Made by a program: the position numbers and the translations under genes. 64,000 bases of DNA from Ekhidna sp051379705 (GTDB lineage: Bacteria; Bacteroidota; Bacteroidia; Cytophagales; Cyclobacteriaceae): contig NZ_CP179868.1 of the NCBI RefSeq assembly GCF_051379705.1, positions 1,860,001 through 1,924,000 of the forward strand. The letters run 5' to 3'. Each line of letters begins with the position of its first letter. Position 1 is the first letter of the stretch. Under the pieces are notes generated by a model, which was not told the origin of the DNA, did not search any database, and was given only the letters and a program-made list of their open reading frames with translations. Positions 9,296 to 17,991 of this stretch are shown one piece after another.

Positions 9296-9454
9296 ATGCC
9301 TGGCAGAAGACCCATATTCGCTTCATTGATATCCAATTTATTTTGGGGTACTCGGGATTTTTTGTTTAAAGCTACACTAGAGCCAGCTTCTCCCGAAAAA
9401 AGAAAAGCTAAAGAGGCTAAAAAAGCCGCCAAACAAAAGAAGAAAGAAGACTGA
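9296..9454 (+). CDS. small protein with lysine/alanine-rich tail
   Basis: A 52-residue reading frame, ATG at 9296 to TGA at 9452-9454. It has a short hydrophobic, aromatic N-terminal half (FASLISNLFWGTRDFLFKA) and then a highly basic tail beginning KRKAKEAKKAAKQKK. Its stop codon directly abuts the stop codon of the convergent hydroxylase gene (TGA then TTA). The 190 bases before it hold no other gene. I do not recognise a family. The tail resembles nucleic-acid-binding tails, but this is a guess. A spurious ORF is possible. Confidence 0.45.
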   Translation: MPGRRPIFASLISNLFWGTRDFLFKATLEPASPEKRKAKEAKKAAKQKKKED

Positions 9455-10069
9455 TTACTTTTTAGGCATGGTACGGAAAATCAAATCCCAAAAAGGAGAA
9501 GATACTCCGAATGCATTTCCCGGATCTTTGTAATGATGAATGCCGTGATGTACCCACAAAACCTTCCAAAAGTTTTTTGGTGGTTGGAATGCATGAACCA
9601 TATAATGTACCCAAAGGTAGGATGCATACCCCATCAGGAATCCTGGTAAGAAGCCATACACATTGGTTCCCATAAACAATTGAAATAGAAAGAAAAATCC
9701 TGTGGACAATGCTAAGCTCAATGGAATAGGCATAGCGAGCCTATCCTTATCTTTGGGATAATCGTGGTGCACTCCATGAACAGCATATGCAAACTTCTCC
9801 TGTTTCTCCGTTTTTGGATTTAGGTGGAAAAGAAATCTATGCATAATATATTCTACTAAGGTGAACGACATAAAGCCTGCAATGAAGAGGAGTATCGCGT
9901 TCAATGCAGTTATATAGGATTGTTGGAAACCATAGATCATCAAACTAGAAGAAATGATTGTGAACAAGACTAGCGGCACTGCTATGTGAGTCCTCGTCAG
10001 CCTTTCCATGAACTTATTTTTAAAAAGCTCTTTCGTCCCTTTTGCGTGAGGTTTATTCTTTAGTTCCAT
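9455..10069 (-). CDS. fatty acid hydroxylase superfamily membrane protein
   Basis: 204 residues with about four membrane segments and the histidine clusters of the di-iron sterol desaturase/fatty acid hydroxylase superfamily: EYIMHRFLFH, HGVHHDYPKD, WVHYMVHAF and WVHHGIHHYKD. The length matches bacterial fatty acid 2-hydroxylase-like proteins. In Bacteroidota such enzymes are candidates for hydroxylating sphingolipid or other fatty acyl chains or for carotenoid modification; the substrate cannot be read from the sequence. It lies 48 bases downstream of bshA in the same orientation and may be co-transcribed. Confidence 0.85.
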   Translation of the reverse strand: MELKNKPHAKGTKELFKNKFMERLTRTHIAVPLVLFTIISSSLMIYGFQQSYITALNAILLFIAGFMSFTLVEYIMHRFLFHLNPKTEKQEKFAYAVHGVHHDYPKDKDRLAMPIPLSLALSTGFFFLFQLFMGTNVYGFLPGFLMGYASYLWVHYMVHAFQPPKNFWKVLWVHHGIHHYKDPGNAFGVSSPFWDLIFRTMPKK

Positions 10070-10117
10070 TGCTTATTTTAGTTCAAGGCAAAATTAGGGA
10101 AAAGAAACCCTAATCTT

Positions 10118-11263
10118 TTACAAACTCTCTGTTAATGACTGTTTATGTTTTTCTAAAACTGAATCGTAGTAAGCCTCATATTTTGGTAGAATATTGTTTA
10201 CATCAAATTCTTTTGCGCGTGCCAGTGCGCCTTTCTTGAATGATTCCAAGTTTTTATTGTCAAGGATATGGATCGCCTTTTCTACCATTGCATCCACGTC
10301 ACCTACATTACAGACATAACCTGATTTACCCTCATTATTCAACTCAGGAAGTCCTCCGGCATTTGTTGAAATAACCGGAACCTCACACGCCATTGCTTCT
10401 AGCGCTGCAAGCCCGAAGCTTTCCTTTTCTGAAGTCATCAAGAACAGGTCGCTTACTGATAGCACCTCCTCCACTGCTTCTAGTTTTCCAAGGAATCTAA
10501 TATCCTCAGTACATATTTCTCTCGCAATATCTTCCATTCTTTGGCGCTCCGGTCCATCGCCTATCAACAGTAGCTTTGATGGTATCACTTTTCTTACTTC
10601 ACAAAAAACCTTAAGCACATCGTCCACCCGCTTTACTTTACGGAAATTGGAGGTATGTACTACCAGCTTTTCATCATTGGGACAAATGGCTTTTTTAAAA
10701 TGATCCTTGGGCTGTTTTTTGAATCGATCAAGGTCAATGAAATTGGGGATCACTTCGATTGGAACGGAAATATCAAAATGTTCTAATGTATCATTCTTAA
10801 GGTCTTCGGAAACCGCTGTTACTCCATCGGATTTGTTTATGGAAAAGGTGACTACAGGTTCGTTGGTGGCATCCTTACCAACAATGGTAATGTCTGTTCC
10901 ATGAAGGGTGGTTATGAACGGAATCTCATATCCTTTGGTCTTCAGGATTTGCTGCGCCATATAAGCGGCAGATGCGTGAGGAACAGCATAATGAACATGT
11001 AGTAAATCCAGCTTTTCATTCATAACCACATCTACCATCCTGCTAGCTAATGCCAGCTCATAAGGTGGATATTGAAAAAGTGGATACGATTTCACACTCA
11101 CTTCATGGTAGTATAAATTTGGATTGAAGAAATCCAGCCGTGTAGGCTGAGAGTAGGTGATAAAGTGAATCTTGTGTCCTTTCTTAGCTAATGCTTTGCC
11201 AAGTTCAGTGGCCACTACTCCACTTCCACCATAAGTGGGATAACATACTATTCCTACCTTCAT
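10118..11263 (-). CDS. bshA: N-acetyl-alpha-D-glucosaminyl L-malate synthase
   Basis: A 381-residue GT-B glycosyltransferase (GT4) that makes GlcNAc-malate from UDP-GlcNAc and L-malate, the first step of bacillithiol synthesis. Seen: start MKVGIVCYPTYGGSGVVATE with the glycine-rich donor loop, HVHYAVPHA, TLHGTDITIVG, and the C-terminal E-x7-E region EKESFGLAALEAMA. The length agrees with BshA of Bacillus and Bacteroidota. No bshB or bshC gene is in the window. The presence of bacillithiol as the low-molecular-weight thiol fits the Cytophagales-like context. Confidence 0.92.
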   Translation of the reverse strand: MKVGIVCYPTYGGSGVVATELGKALAKKGHKIHFITYSQPTRLDFFNPNLYYHEVSVKSYPLFQYPPYELALASRMVDVVMNEKLDLLHVHYAVPHASAAYMAQQILKTKGYEIPFITTLHGTDITIVGKDATNEPVVTFSINKSDGVTAVSEDLKNDTLEHFDISVPIEVIPNFIDLDRFKKQPKDHFKKAICPNDEKLVVHTSNFRKVKRVDDVLKVFCEVRKVIPSKLLLIGDGPERQRMEDIAREICTEDIRFLGKLEAVEEVLSVSDLFLMTSEKESFGLAALEAMACEVPVISTNAGGLPELNNEGKSGYVCNVGDVDAMVEKAIHILDNKNLESFKKGALARAKEFDVNNILPKYEAYYDSVLEKHKQSLTESL

Positions 11264-11318
11264 TTATTAGGTTTTTTCTTCAGTGGAGTTAAACCCCAAG
11301 TGTCGCGAATTAGTTTCG

Positions 11319-13553
11319 CTATTTGTAATTTTCGAGAGATTGATACAATACATCATGGATGTGTGTTCGGGTATTTAACTCCATCAATTTCCAGTTGTTT
11401 GCGTCTGGATAAATTCGATTTGATAGGAAAACATAAATCAAGTCTGCTTCCGGATCCGCCCAAACCATCGTTCCGGTAAACCCAGTGTGGCCATAGCTGC
11501 GGTCACTTGCTAACGATGATGCTGAATCTTTCTTTCCATCTTTTTTATCCCAGCCTAAGCCTCTCCTATTATTTTTAAAGTATCGTTCGTTTAGCTGCTC
11601 AATCGTGGCTTTGGACAGATAATGCCTTCCTCCATAAAAGCCATCATTCATAAACATATACATCATTTTAGCCAGGTCTTTGGCATTTGAAAACAGTCCT
11701 GCATGACCTGCCACGCCACCAAAAACCAGGGCATTTCTGTCGTGTACTTCACCCCAAACCTGGTAACTTCGATATCTATTGTCATACTCCGTAGGTGTGA
11801 TGTCTTTGGGAGAAATTCCTTTTTGAATTGGGTTGAATGTGGTGTTTGATAATCCCATGGGTTGATAGAAATTTGTTTTTAAAAATTCTTCAAAGGATAA
11901 ACCAGAAACCTGTTCTACTAATAAATGTAAAATCATAAAGCCTAGATCGCTGTAGCGGTATTCCTCAGGATTTTCAATCAGCTTAGAGCGAACAATAAAG
12001 CTTTTGAGCGAATCTGCCATGCTTGGATGGGGCTCCAATCCATAAGTTCGAATGTCCTTGGATTCATCTTCCGGCGTTTTATAATAAAAAGCATCTAACC
12101 GATCTCCATCCATCATCATGCTCCAAAAAGGCACATATGATTTTAAACCAGCATTATGTGAGAGCAGTTGACGAATCGTAATAGCTGATTTATTCGAGGA
12201 CTTAAATTCGTCAAGATGCATGGCCAGCGAATCGTCAAGATTTATTTTTCTCTGATCAATCAATAACGCAATGGCAGGGAGTGTTGCCATCACTTTGGTG
12301 ACGGACGCAATATCATATACCGTATGGTTAGAAACTGCCCGAAGGCTATCATACGTGAAATGTCCGTAAGCCTTTTCGACGATAATAGATCCATTTTTCA
12401 CTACAGCCAATTGGATTCCCGGAGTAGCAAATCTTTTAATCGCATCTGCCGCGATGGAATCTATCCAGGTAAGATGGTGAGGGTTCAGTTCTTCTGTCTC
12501 TGGATCTGCATATCCAAGGTAGTGTAAATTTTCAATGGTTCGCGCATCTGGATGATCACTTCTTCCGATCATCCCTAAGGAACCAAACAACATTTTGGCG
12601 ATGAGAGCATCTACGTTGGGGATCACAAGTTCTGGAAGTGAAATACCTGTTTCAAGGTCTTCAGAAATTCCTATCTGAATCGCTATATCACCCTTTTCCA
12701 GTATTCCCTCATTTCTTCTTCTGTCCACTATGCATGGTACTCCAGGCACTCTATAGTCCAATACCTGCACATACTGTCTGAGGCGTTGCTTCAGCTGCCG
12801 ATCCATTCCCAAATAGGTAATAAGCTGATCACTCAATGGAAATACTTCCTCCGGGTCTATCGCTACTACGCTTGATGAAAAAATGGTCTTTGATAAAGAA
12901 AGGGGCATCTCATATGCAGGTATGAATTGAGTTGATTTCGATTTTTTAAGCTCATCGTAAAAAGTGGCAATATTTTCCGGGACGAGCTTATTACTCCACT
13001 TTTTCAATTTGCTGGTATTTCGATTTTGTTCGGCGATCCAAATGGTTGGTCTATCAATTGCTTCGTCCTCAAACTCTTTTTTTGAGTTGGGTAAGGAATA
13101 TGAAAGGGAGGATTTGTTTAAAAAATAAAACGGAGAGTGCTGATTTATCTCTCCAATGATTTCCTTTTCTAGTGGTAAAAGGCCAACAGTGTCAGGTAAG
13201 ACGAGATGATTTACACCGTTGGTTCTCCCGTAACTTTCTAAAAAACCATAATAATCAATCCGCAAATTATAATCCGAAATAGCAGTAATGGTATTCAACG
13301 ATAAAACCTGAACATCATCTTTGGGAATAGGATCAAAGCTTTCATTTAGTTGAAGTGCGACGTAATAATCCTCATCTTTCAAAAACTCATCAATATAGCC
13401 AGACCAATTACTAAAGTAAATTGTAGAGCGTTTGCGATGCTTGATGGATTTGTAAAATGAACTCCCGTCGATCCATACGCCTTCATTGATTTCTGCATCC
13501 ATTGCAAAAATGGATGAGCAAGTAAAAACGAGAACCAGACTTAGCGCTTTCAT
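11319..13553 (-). CDS. secreted class-C beta-lactamase-like serine hydrolase with degenerate N-terminal domain
   Basis: 744 residues from the ATG at 13553. The frame extends to 13628, but only the internal start gives a clean signal peptide (MKALSLVLVFTCSSIFAMDA). The last 380 residues are a serine beta-lactamase/esterase domain: SVTK (about residue 417), YSDLG and GHTGFTGTM are the SxxK, Tyr and HTG motifs. The first 350 residues resemble the truncated, degenerate glycosidase part of Bacteroidetes proteins that fuse GH3 beta-N-acetylglucosaminidase to a beta-lactamase; the GH3 motif KHFPGHG is absent. Likely periplasmic, acting on peptidoglycan or related esters. Resistance activity is not implied. 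Confidence 0.75.
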   Translation of the reverse strand: MKALSLVLVFTCSSIFAMDAEINEGVWIDGSSFYKSIKHRKRSTIYFSNWSGYIDEFLKDEDYYVALQLNESFDPIPKDDVQVLSLNTITAISDYNLRIDYYGFLESYGRTNGVNHLVLPDTVGLLPLEKEIIGEINQHSPFYFLNKSSLSYSLPNSKKEFEDEAIDRPTIWIAEQNRNTSKLKKWSNKLVPENIATFYDELKKSKSTQFIPAYEMPLSLSKTIFSSSVVAIDPEEVFPLSDQLITYLGMDRQLKQRLRQYVQVLDYRVPGVPCIVDRRRNEGILEKGDIAIQIGISEDLETGISLPELVIPNVDALIAKMLFGSLGMIGRSDHPDARTIENLHYLGYADPETEELNPHHLTWIDSIAADAIKRFATPGIQLAVVKNGSIIVEKAYGHFTYDSLRAVSNHTVYDIASVTKVMATLPAIALLIDQRKINLDDSLAMHLDEFKSSNKSAITIRQLLSHNAGLKSYVPFWSMMMDGDRLDAFYYKTPEDESKDIRTYGLEPHPSMADSLKSFIVRSKLIENPEEYRYSDLGFMILHLLVEQVSGLSFEEFLKTNFYQPMGLSNTTFNPIQKGISPKDITPTEYDNRYRSYQVWGEVHDRNALVFGGVAGHAGLFSNAKDLAKMMYMFMNDGFYGGRHYLSKATIEQLNERYFKNNRRGLGWDKKDGKKDSASSLASDRSYGHTGFTGTMVWADPEADLIYVFLSNRIYPDANNWKLMELNTRTHIHDVLYQSLENYK

Positions 13554-13674
13554 AAGTGGCATTTCAAATCGAATCCAAGTATTTGATTCTTTCTCAATTG
13601 AGAGGATTAAATTTGAACAATTTTTCATTCATGTCGTGTTCAATATGAGAACATTCGATCAATAAGTATACCTA

Positions 13675-14019
13675 ATGCGATTTCCATCCCTTTTTCGTCT
13701 ACCAAGACATCAGCAATTTCGAATACAACCGAGGTATTATGACCCTGTCAAGGAGGAAATTAAAGAACGTACCGAGCGAATAAAAGAAAATATGGAAGGG
13801 AAGGCTGATGGAGCGTATCAACCTTCCAAAATCAACTTTAAGCGCAAAACAAAGTCAGCACCCGCTACCTCAATGATCCAATTGGGAATTGCCTCACTTC
13901 TGGGCTTGATGGTGCTTGGATGGCTTCAATTCGGGAATGAAGTCTTTTACTATATGCTTTGGGTCATCGTTCCTGCATATCTCATTTATCGACTTAAATC
14001 TTTGAGAAGACGCAAATGA
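13675..14019 (+). CDS. small membrane protein upstream of mutL
   Basis: 114 residues. The N-terminal part contains FRIQPRYYDPVKEEIKERTE, a motif of a Bacteroidetes family sometimes mislabelled riboflavin synthase subunit beta, followed by a basic linker and a hydrophobic helix pair (about residues 66-106) ending in RLKSLRRRK. The stop codon overlaps the mutL start (ATGA), so the two genes are translationally coupled and it heads the mutL-rhomboid operon. Function unknown; probably a peripheral or two-helix inner-membrane protein. Confidence 0.7.
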   Translation: MRFPSLFRLPRHQQFRIQPRYYDPVKEEIKERTERIKENMEGKADGAYQPSKINFKRKTKSAPATSMIQLGIASLLGLMVLGWLQFGNEVFYYMLWVIVPAYLIYRLKSLRRRK

Positions 14020-15839
14020 GTGATGTCATTCATTTACTTCCTGATGGTATCGCCAATCAGATTGCCGCTGGTGAAGTGGTGCAAAGGCCTGCATCGGTAG
14101 TAAAAGAGATGCTCGAAAATAGCGTAGACGCAGGTGCAACTAATATTAAACTAATTGTAAAGGATGCGGGCAAATCACTCATTCAAGTGGTTGATAATGG
14201 CTGTGGCATGAGCGTAACAGATGCTCGAATGAGTTTTGAGCGCCATGCGACTTCCAAGATTCGCTCATCCGAAGATCTTTTTAAAATCCGCACGCTTGGT
14301 TTTCGAGGCGAAGCTATGGCTTCAATTGCCGCTGTGGCCCAGGTAGAGCTCAAGACCCGACAAGCGGATGATGAGCTTGGAACACAACTGACTATAGAAT
14401 CGTCAGAAATTAAGGGTCAGGAGCCGGTTGCTCAAAACCAGGGAACTTCCATTTCGGTGAAAAATTTGTTCTACAATGTACCGGCTCGAAGGAATTTCCT
14501 AAAGTCGAATCCGGTAGAATTACGTCACATCAACGATGAGTTTCAGCGCGTAGCTCTTGCGAATCCAGATATCGCATTTTCTTTTGTGCAAAATGATCTG
14601 GAAACCTATAAGCTGGAAGATGGCAAACTGAGCAAACGTATTGTCCAGCTTTTTGGTAAAAATTATCAGCAACAGCTTGTGCCTTGTAGTGAAGAAACGG
14701 ATTTAGTGAAAATCAGCGGATACATTGGAAAGCCGGAAAACGCTAAGAAAACCCGTGGAGAGCAGTTTTTCTTCATCAATAATCGTTTCATCAAAAACAG
14801 CTACCTAAATCATTCGGTAACCAGAGCTTACCAAGGATTGCTAAAGGAAGATTACTTTCCATTTTATGTGCTGTTTATTGAGATCGATCCGATACATGTA
14901 GACATTAATGTCCATCCTACGAAAACCGAGGTGAAATTTGATGACGACCGGACACTCTATGGTGTAATCAATTCTGCGGTGAGACAAGCGCTCGCTTCCT
15001 TCAATGTGACACCATCGCTTGATTTTTCAGCGGATGTAAGTTTTGATCACCTAAATACTCAGAGAGAAAACCAAGCATTTTCGACCAAGAAAGACCGGGA
15101 TTATGGCTCGTTTAAGTCTTTAGAAAGCAACCAGGAACGTCTTGACAAATTGAATGAGCTTTATGCTTCTGCCTCTCAGGAGGAGATTGCAACCATAGAA
15201 GAGGCTGAAAAAGAGCGTGTGGTACAGACCACTTTTTCAAGTTCGATCAACCAATCCACAGAGGTTGATGATAAAAAGCCAACATATCATCTTCACGGAC
15301 GTTATTTGCTTCGGCAGGTTAAAAGTGGGATGGTGGTGCTGGATAAAATCTCAGCCTTAGAGCGCATACTTTTTGAGCAGTATCAGAAATCTATGCAGTC
15401 TGGCTCAGGAGTTTCCCAATCGTGTATGTTCCCACAACAAGTCTCATTAAACCCATCTGATTTTGCGCTTGCTATGGAATTGAAGCGGGAAATCAGCCAA
15501 CTGGGGTTTGAGTTTGAGCAGATGGGAGAACGAATGATTATCATTCAGGGAATACCGGCTGAGCTGGCACCCTGCAACGAAAAGGAAGTATTCGAAGGTC
15601 TAATAGAACAATACAAGTTCAATGCAGAAAAGCTGGACCTTCCAAAAAACGAAAGTTTAGCGAGAGCATTGGCCAAGCGAACCGCTACAAATCGATGCAA
15701 TAAGTTGAAGGAGGAGGAGATGGATCACTTGATGGACAGGCTGTTTGCGTGTAAACAACCAAATTATACACCGGATGGAAATCCAACCTATGTTTTGGTT
15801 AGTTTAGAGCAAATAAATGATTGGTTTAAGAAAAATTAG
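14016..15839 (+). CDS. mutL: DNA mismatch repair protein MutL
   Basis: 607 residues. The N-terminal GHKL ATPase shows EMLENSVDAGAT, DNGCGM and TLGFRGEAMAS; the transducer domain contains VDINVHPTKTEVKF. The C-terminal dimerisation domain begins about residue 425 (HLHGRYLLRQV). MutL couples MutS mismatch recognition to strand incision. The endonuclease motif DQHxxxE is replaced by DKISALE, and the final CPHGRP region reads TPDGNP, so the intrinsic nuclease is probably absent or altered; the latter region often diverges in Bacteroidota. It overlaps the preceding gene and is followed 13 bases later by two rhomboid genes. Confidence 0.95.
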   Translation: MSDVIHLLPDGIANQIAAGEVVQRPASVVKEMLENSVDAGATNIKLIVKDAGKSLIQVVDNGCGMSVTDARMSFERHATSKIRSSEDLFKIRTLGFRGEAMASIAAVAQVELKTRQADDELGTQLTIESSEIKGQEPVAQNQGTSISVKNLFYNVPARRNFLKSNPVELRHINDEFQRVALANPDIAFSFVQNDLETYKLEDGKLSKRIVQLFGKNYQQQLVPCSEETDLVKISGYIGKPENAKKTRGEQFFFINNRFIKNSYLNHSVTRAYQGLLKEDYFPFYVLFIEIDPIHVDINVHPTKTEVKFDDDRTLYGVINSAVRQALASFNVTPSLDFSADVSFDHLNTQRENQAFSTKKDRDYGSFKSLESNQERLDKLNELYASASQEEIATIEEAEKERVVQTTFSSSINQSTEVDDKKPTYHLHGRYLLRQVKSGMVVLDKISALERILFEQYQKSMQSGSGVSQSCMFPQQVSLNPSDFALAMELKREISQLGFEFEQMGERMIIIQGIPAELAPCNEKEVFEGLIEQYKFNAEKLDLPKNESLARALAKRTATNRCNKLKEEEMDHLMDRLFACKQPNYTPDGNPTYVLVSLEQINDWFKKN

Positions 15840-15852
15840 AAAGGAATAAATA

Positions 15853-16641
15853 GTGTTTAGAAGACTCACACCGGTAGCAAAAAACATTTTGATCATCAAT
15901 GTGGCGATCATGTTATTGACATCATTTTTGAGACTGCCGCTCGCAGAATGGTTTGGGTTACGTGTGGTTTACTCATCTGAGTTTGCTCCTTATCAGTTCC
16001 TGACATACATGTGGCTTCATGGCGGCACCTGGCACCTTATTGGCAATATGATTGCTGTTTTAGTTTTTGCACCTATGCTTGAAACGGTATGGGGTTCTAA
16101 GCGATTTTTGATTTTTTATCTTGTTTGCGGGATTGGAGCAGGTTTGCTTTATGGAACCGCTGACGCTTTCGAAAAATTATCATTGAAAAATTCAGCCGAA
16201 GCTTATGTAGAGAATCCAAGTCCTGAAGCATTTGAGCGTTTTATTATTGAAAATAAATCGTTCATCAATGTGGCCCGCGGGGGAGAGCTTTTGGATTTAT
16301 ACTATGAAAATCCTGCCTATGAAGGGGAAACTATAGCCGCTGTAAGAAGTATTTATGAAGGAGTAGTGACCAATGGTAACATGATTGGTGCCTCTGGTGC
16401 AGTCTTTGGGATTTTGTTTGCTTTTGCATTTCTATTCCCGAATACTGAGCTTTTCCTCCTTTTCCCACCGATCCCAATTAAGGCAAAATATCTGGTGTTT
16501 TTCTACGCCATGTATGAGCTCTATGCTGAGTTTAACCGAACGCCAGGAGACAATGTTGCTCACCTTGCACACTTAGGTGGAATGTTGATCGCATTTATAT
16601 TGTTGAAGTTCTGGCAAGACAACACAAAGAGATTTTATTGA
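15853..16641 (+). CDS. rhomboid family intramembrane serine protease (first copy)
   Basis: 262 residues with a GTG start at 15853, supported by an AAAGGA stretch about eight bases before it. About six membrane helices. WLHGGTWHLIGNM is the conserved L1/TM2 region, GASGAVFG carries the catalytic serine and HLAHLGG the catalytic histidine. A soluble insertion of about 60 residues (roughly 105-170) separates TM2-3 from the serine helix, unlike minimal rhomboids. Rhomboids cleave transmembrane substrates in the membrane; targets are unknown. The next gene is a second rhomboid, so the two likely arose by duplication. Confidence 0.9.
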   Translation: MFRRLTPVAKNILIINVAIMLLTSFLRLPLAEWFGLRVVYSSEFAPYQFLTYMWLHGGTWHLIGNMIAVLVFAPMLETVWGSKRFLIFYLVCGIGAGLLYGTADAFEKLSLKNSAEAYVENPSPEAFERFIIENKSFINVARGGELLDLYYENPAYEGETIAAVRSIYEGVVTNGNMIGASGAVFGILFAFAFLFPNTELFLLFPPIPIKAKYLVFFYAMYELYAEFNRTPGDNVAHLAHLGGMLIAFILLKFWQDNTKRFY

Positions 16642-16643
16642 GA

Positions 16644-17555
16644 ATGAACGGAGGAATCAAACAAGAATTTTCTAACGCCTGGAGTAAGCCCAACAATGCA
16701 GTTGTTCAAATCATATTGATCAACTTGATCGTTTTTGTGTCTGCACGAATCTTCAAAGTATTCTTTGATTTGAGCGGCGCGACAGATACCTTTTTCTGGA
16801 TTTTCAGGAAGTTGCAGCTTCCGGCCGAGATCGGTGCATTCTTGCTTCAGCCTTGGTCGATAGTAACCTACTTTTTCACTCACTACGATTTTTTTCACAT
16901 CCTTTTCAATATGCTCTTCCTGTATTGGTTTGGGAGGATCATTCAGGAGTTTTTGAATAGCAAAAGAGTGATAGCACTATATGTGCTAGGTGGACTGGTT
17001 GGTGGACTCTTGTACATGTTGATGTACAATTTCATCCCTTTCTACGCAGATCGAGTGGTTGGATCCATGATGCTAGGAGCTTCGGCCGGTGTTTTCGCCA
17101 TTGTGGTTGGAGCTGCGGTCTTCATGCCTAATTATACTTTCTTTTTATTATTTATCGGCCCTGTCAAAATCAAATACATAGCCATATTCTATGTGTTTAT
17201 GTCTTTCATTGGATCCACAGGAGCAAATGCAGGTGGAGAAATTGCGCACCTTGGAGGCGCCTTGGTTGGTTGGATATATATAACTCAGCTAAACAAGGGA
17301 ACTGACTTGGGTGGTTGGATCATTTCGTTTATCTCATTAGTCAAGAGCATGTTTAAGCCACAACCAAAAATTAAGGTGACACACCGCTCCGGCAACAGAA
17401 GGCCTACAAAAAAAGAAGCTAAGTCAAAAACAACTCAAGCTAGCAACACACCACAGGCTGAGATAGATTCCATTCTTGACAAGATCTCGGAGAAAGGCTA
17501 TGAAAGCCTGAGTAAAGAAGAAAAGCAAAAACTTTTCAATGCCAGCAAGAAATAG
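16644..17555 (+). CDS. rhomboid family intramembrane serine protease (second copy)
   Basis: 303 residues from the ATG at 16644 (an upstream TTG at 16638 would add two residues and overlap the previous gene). About six membrane helices; HYDFFHILFNM is the L1/TM2 region, LGASAGVFA carries the serine and IAHLGGALVG the histidine. The last 90 residues are a cytoplasmic basic tail followed by a short helical segment (ILDKISEKGYESLSKEEKQK), the typical C-terminal extension of Bacteroidetes rhomboids. The gene starts three bases after the first rhomboid stop, so both are in one operon with mutL. Confidence 0.9.
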   Translation: MNGGIKQEFSNAWSKPNNAVVQIILINLIVFVSARIFKVFFDLSGATDTFFWIFRKLQLPAEIGAFLLQPWSIVTYFFTHYDFFHILFNMLFLYWFGRIIQEFLNSKRVIALYVLGGLVGGLLYMLMYNFIPFYADRVVGSMMLGASAGVFAIVVGAAVFMPNYTFFLLFIGPVKIKYIAIFYVFMSFIGSTGANAGGEIAHLGGALVGWIYITQLNKGTDLGGWIISFISLVKSMFKPQPKIKVTHRSGNRRPTKKEAKSKTTQASNTPQAEIDSILDKISEKGYESLSKEEKQKLFNASKK

Positions 17556-17589
17556 CAAGAAATTTGCTCAGATCTTCAAAAACTATAGC

Positions 17590-17991
17590 ATGAAGAAGTT
17601 TGTATTCATCGCTTCCCTTGGATTCGCAATGGCCTGCGGCGAAAAAGACGATTGTTCAAATAGTGCCGATTGTCCGGTAAGTGCTGAAGAAATCTTAGCT
17701 AAGTTGGAAATTCTGGATTCTCGCATTGAGGAAATGCTAATTACCTCTTGTTCGAATACAGAGCAATGCATTGCGACACCTTATGGCGCCAAAGCATGCG
17801 GCGGACCAGTTACCTACCTGATCCACTCTTCTAATATGGATCTTATTAGACTCAACCAATTGGTTAATGAGTATAATATGCTAAATGCCATTCATAATGA
17901 TCTTGTTGGGGCAATTTCTGATTGCTCAATTATTGCAAAACCCGAAGTGGAATGTGCCAGCGGAAATTGTCAAGTTGTTGAAAACGATTAA
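17590..17991 (+). CDS. cysteine-rich lipoprotein, unknown function
   Basis: 133 residues from the ATG at 17590; the frame runs upstream to 17539 but the internal start gives a lipoprotein signal (KKFVFIASLGFAMAC, cleavage before Cys). The mature part has seven or more cysteines in short clusters (DDCSNSADC, SCSNTEQC, KACGGPV, ECASGNC), which suggests disulfides in the periplasm or on the outer surface. The ACGGP-YLxxS pattern recurs in uncharacterised bacterial lipoproteins. Its stop codon overlaps that of the convergent gene in a TTAA. Confidence 0.7.
   Translation: MKKFVFIASLGFAMACGEKDDCSNSADCPVSAEEILAKLEILDSRIEEMLITSCSNTEQCIATPYGAKACGGPVTYLIHSSNMDLIRLNQLVNEYNMLNAIHNDLVGAISDCSIIAKPEVECASGNCQVVEND

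Noticed and set aside
16635..16898. Minus-strand frame across the second rhomboid
   Set aside because: Shadow of the rhomboid gene with no start context or family.
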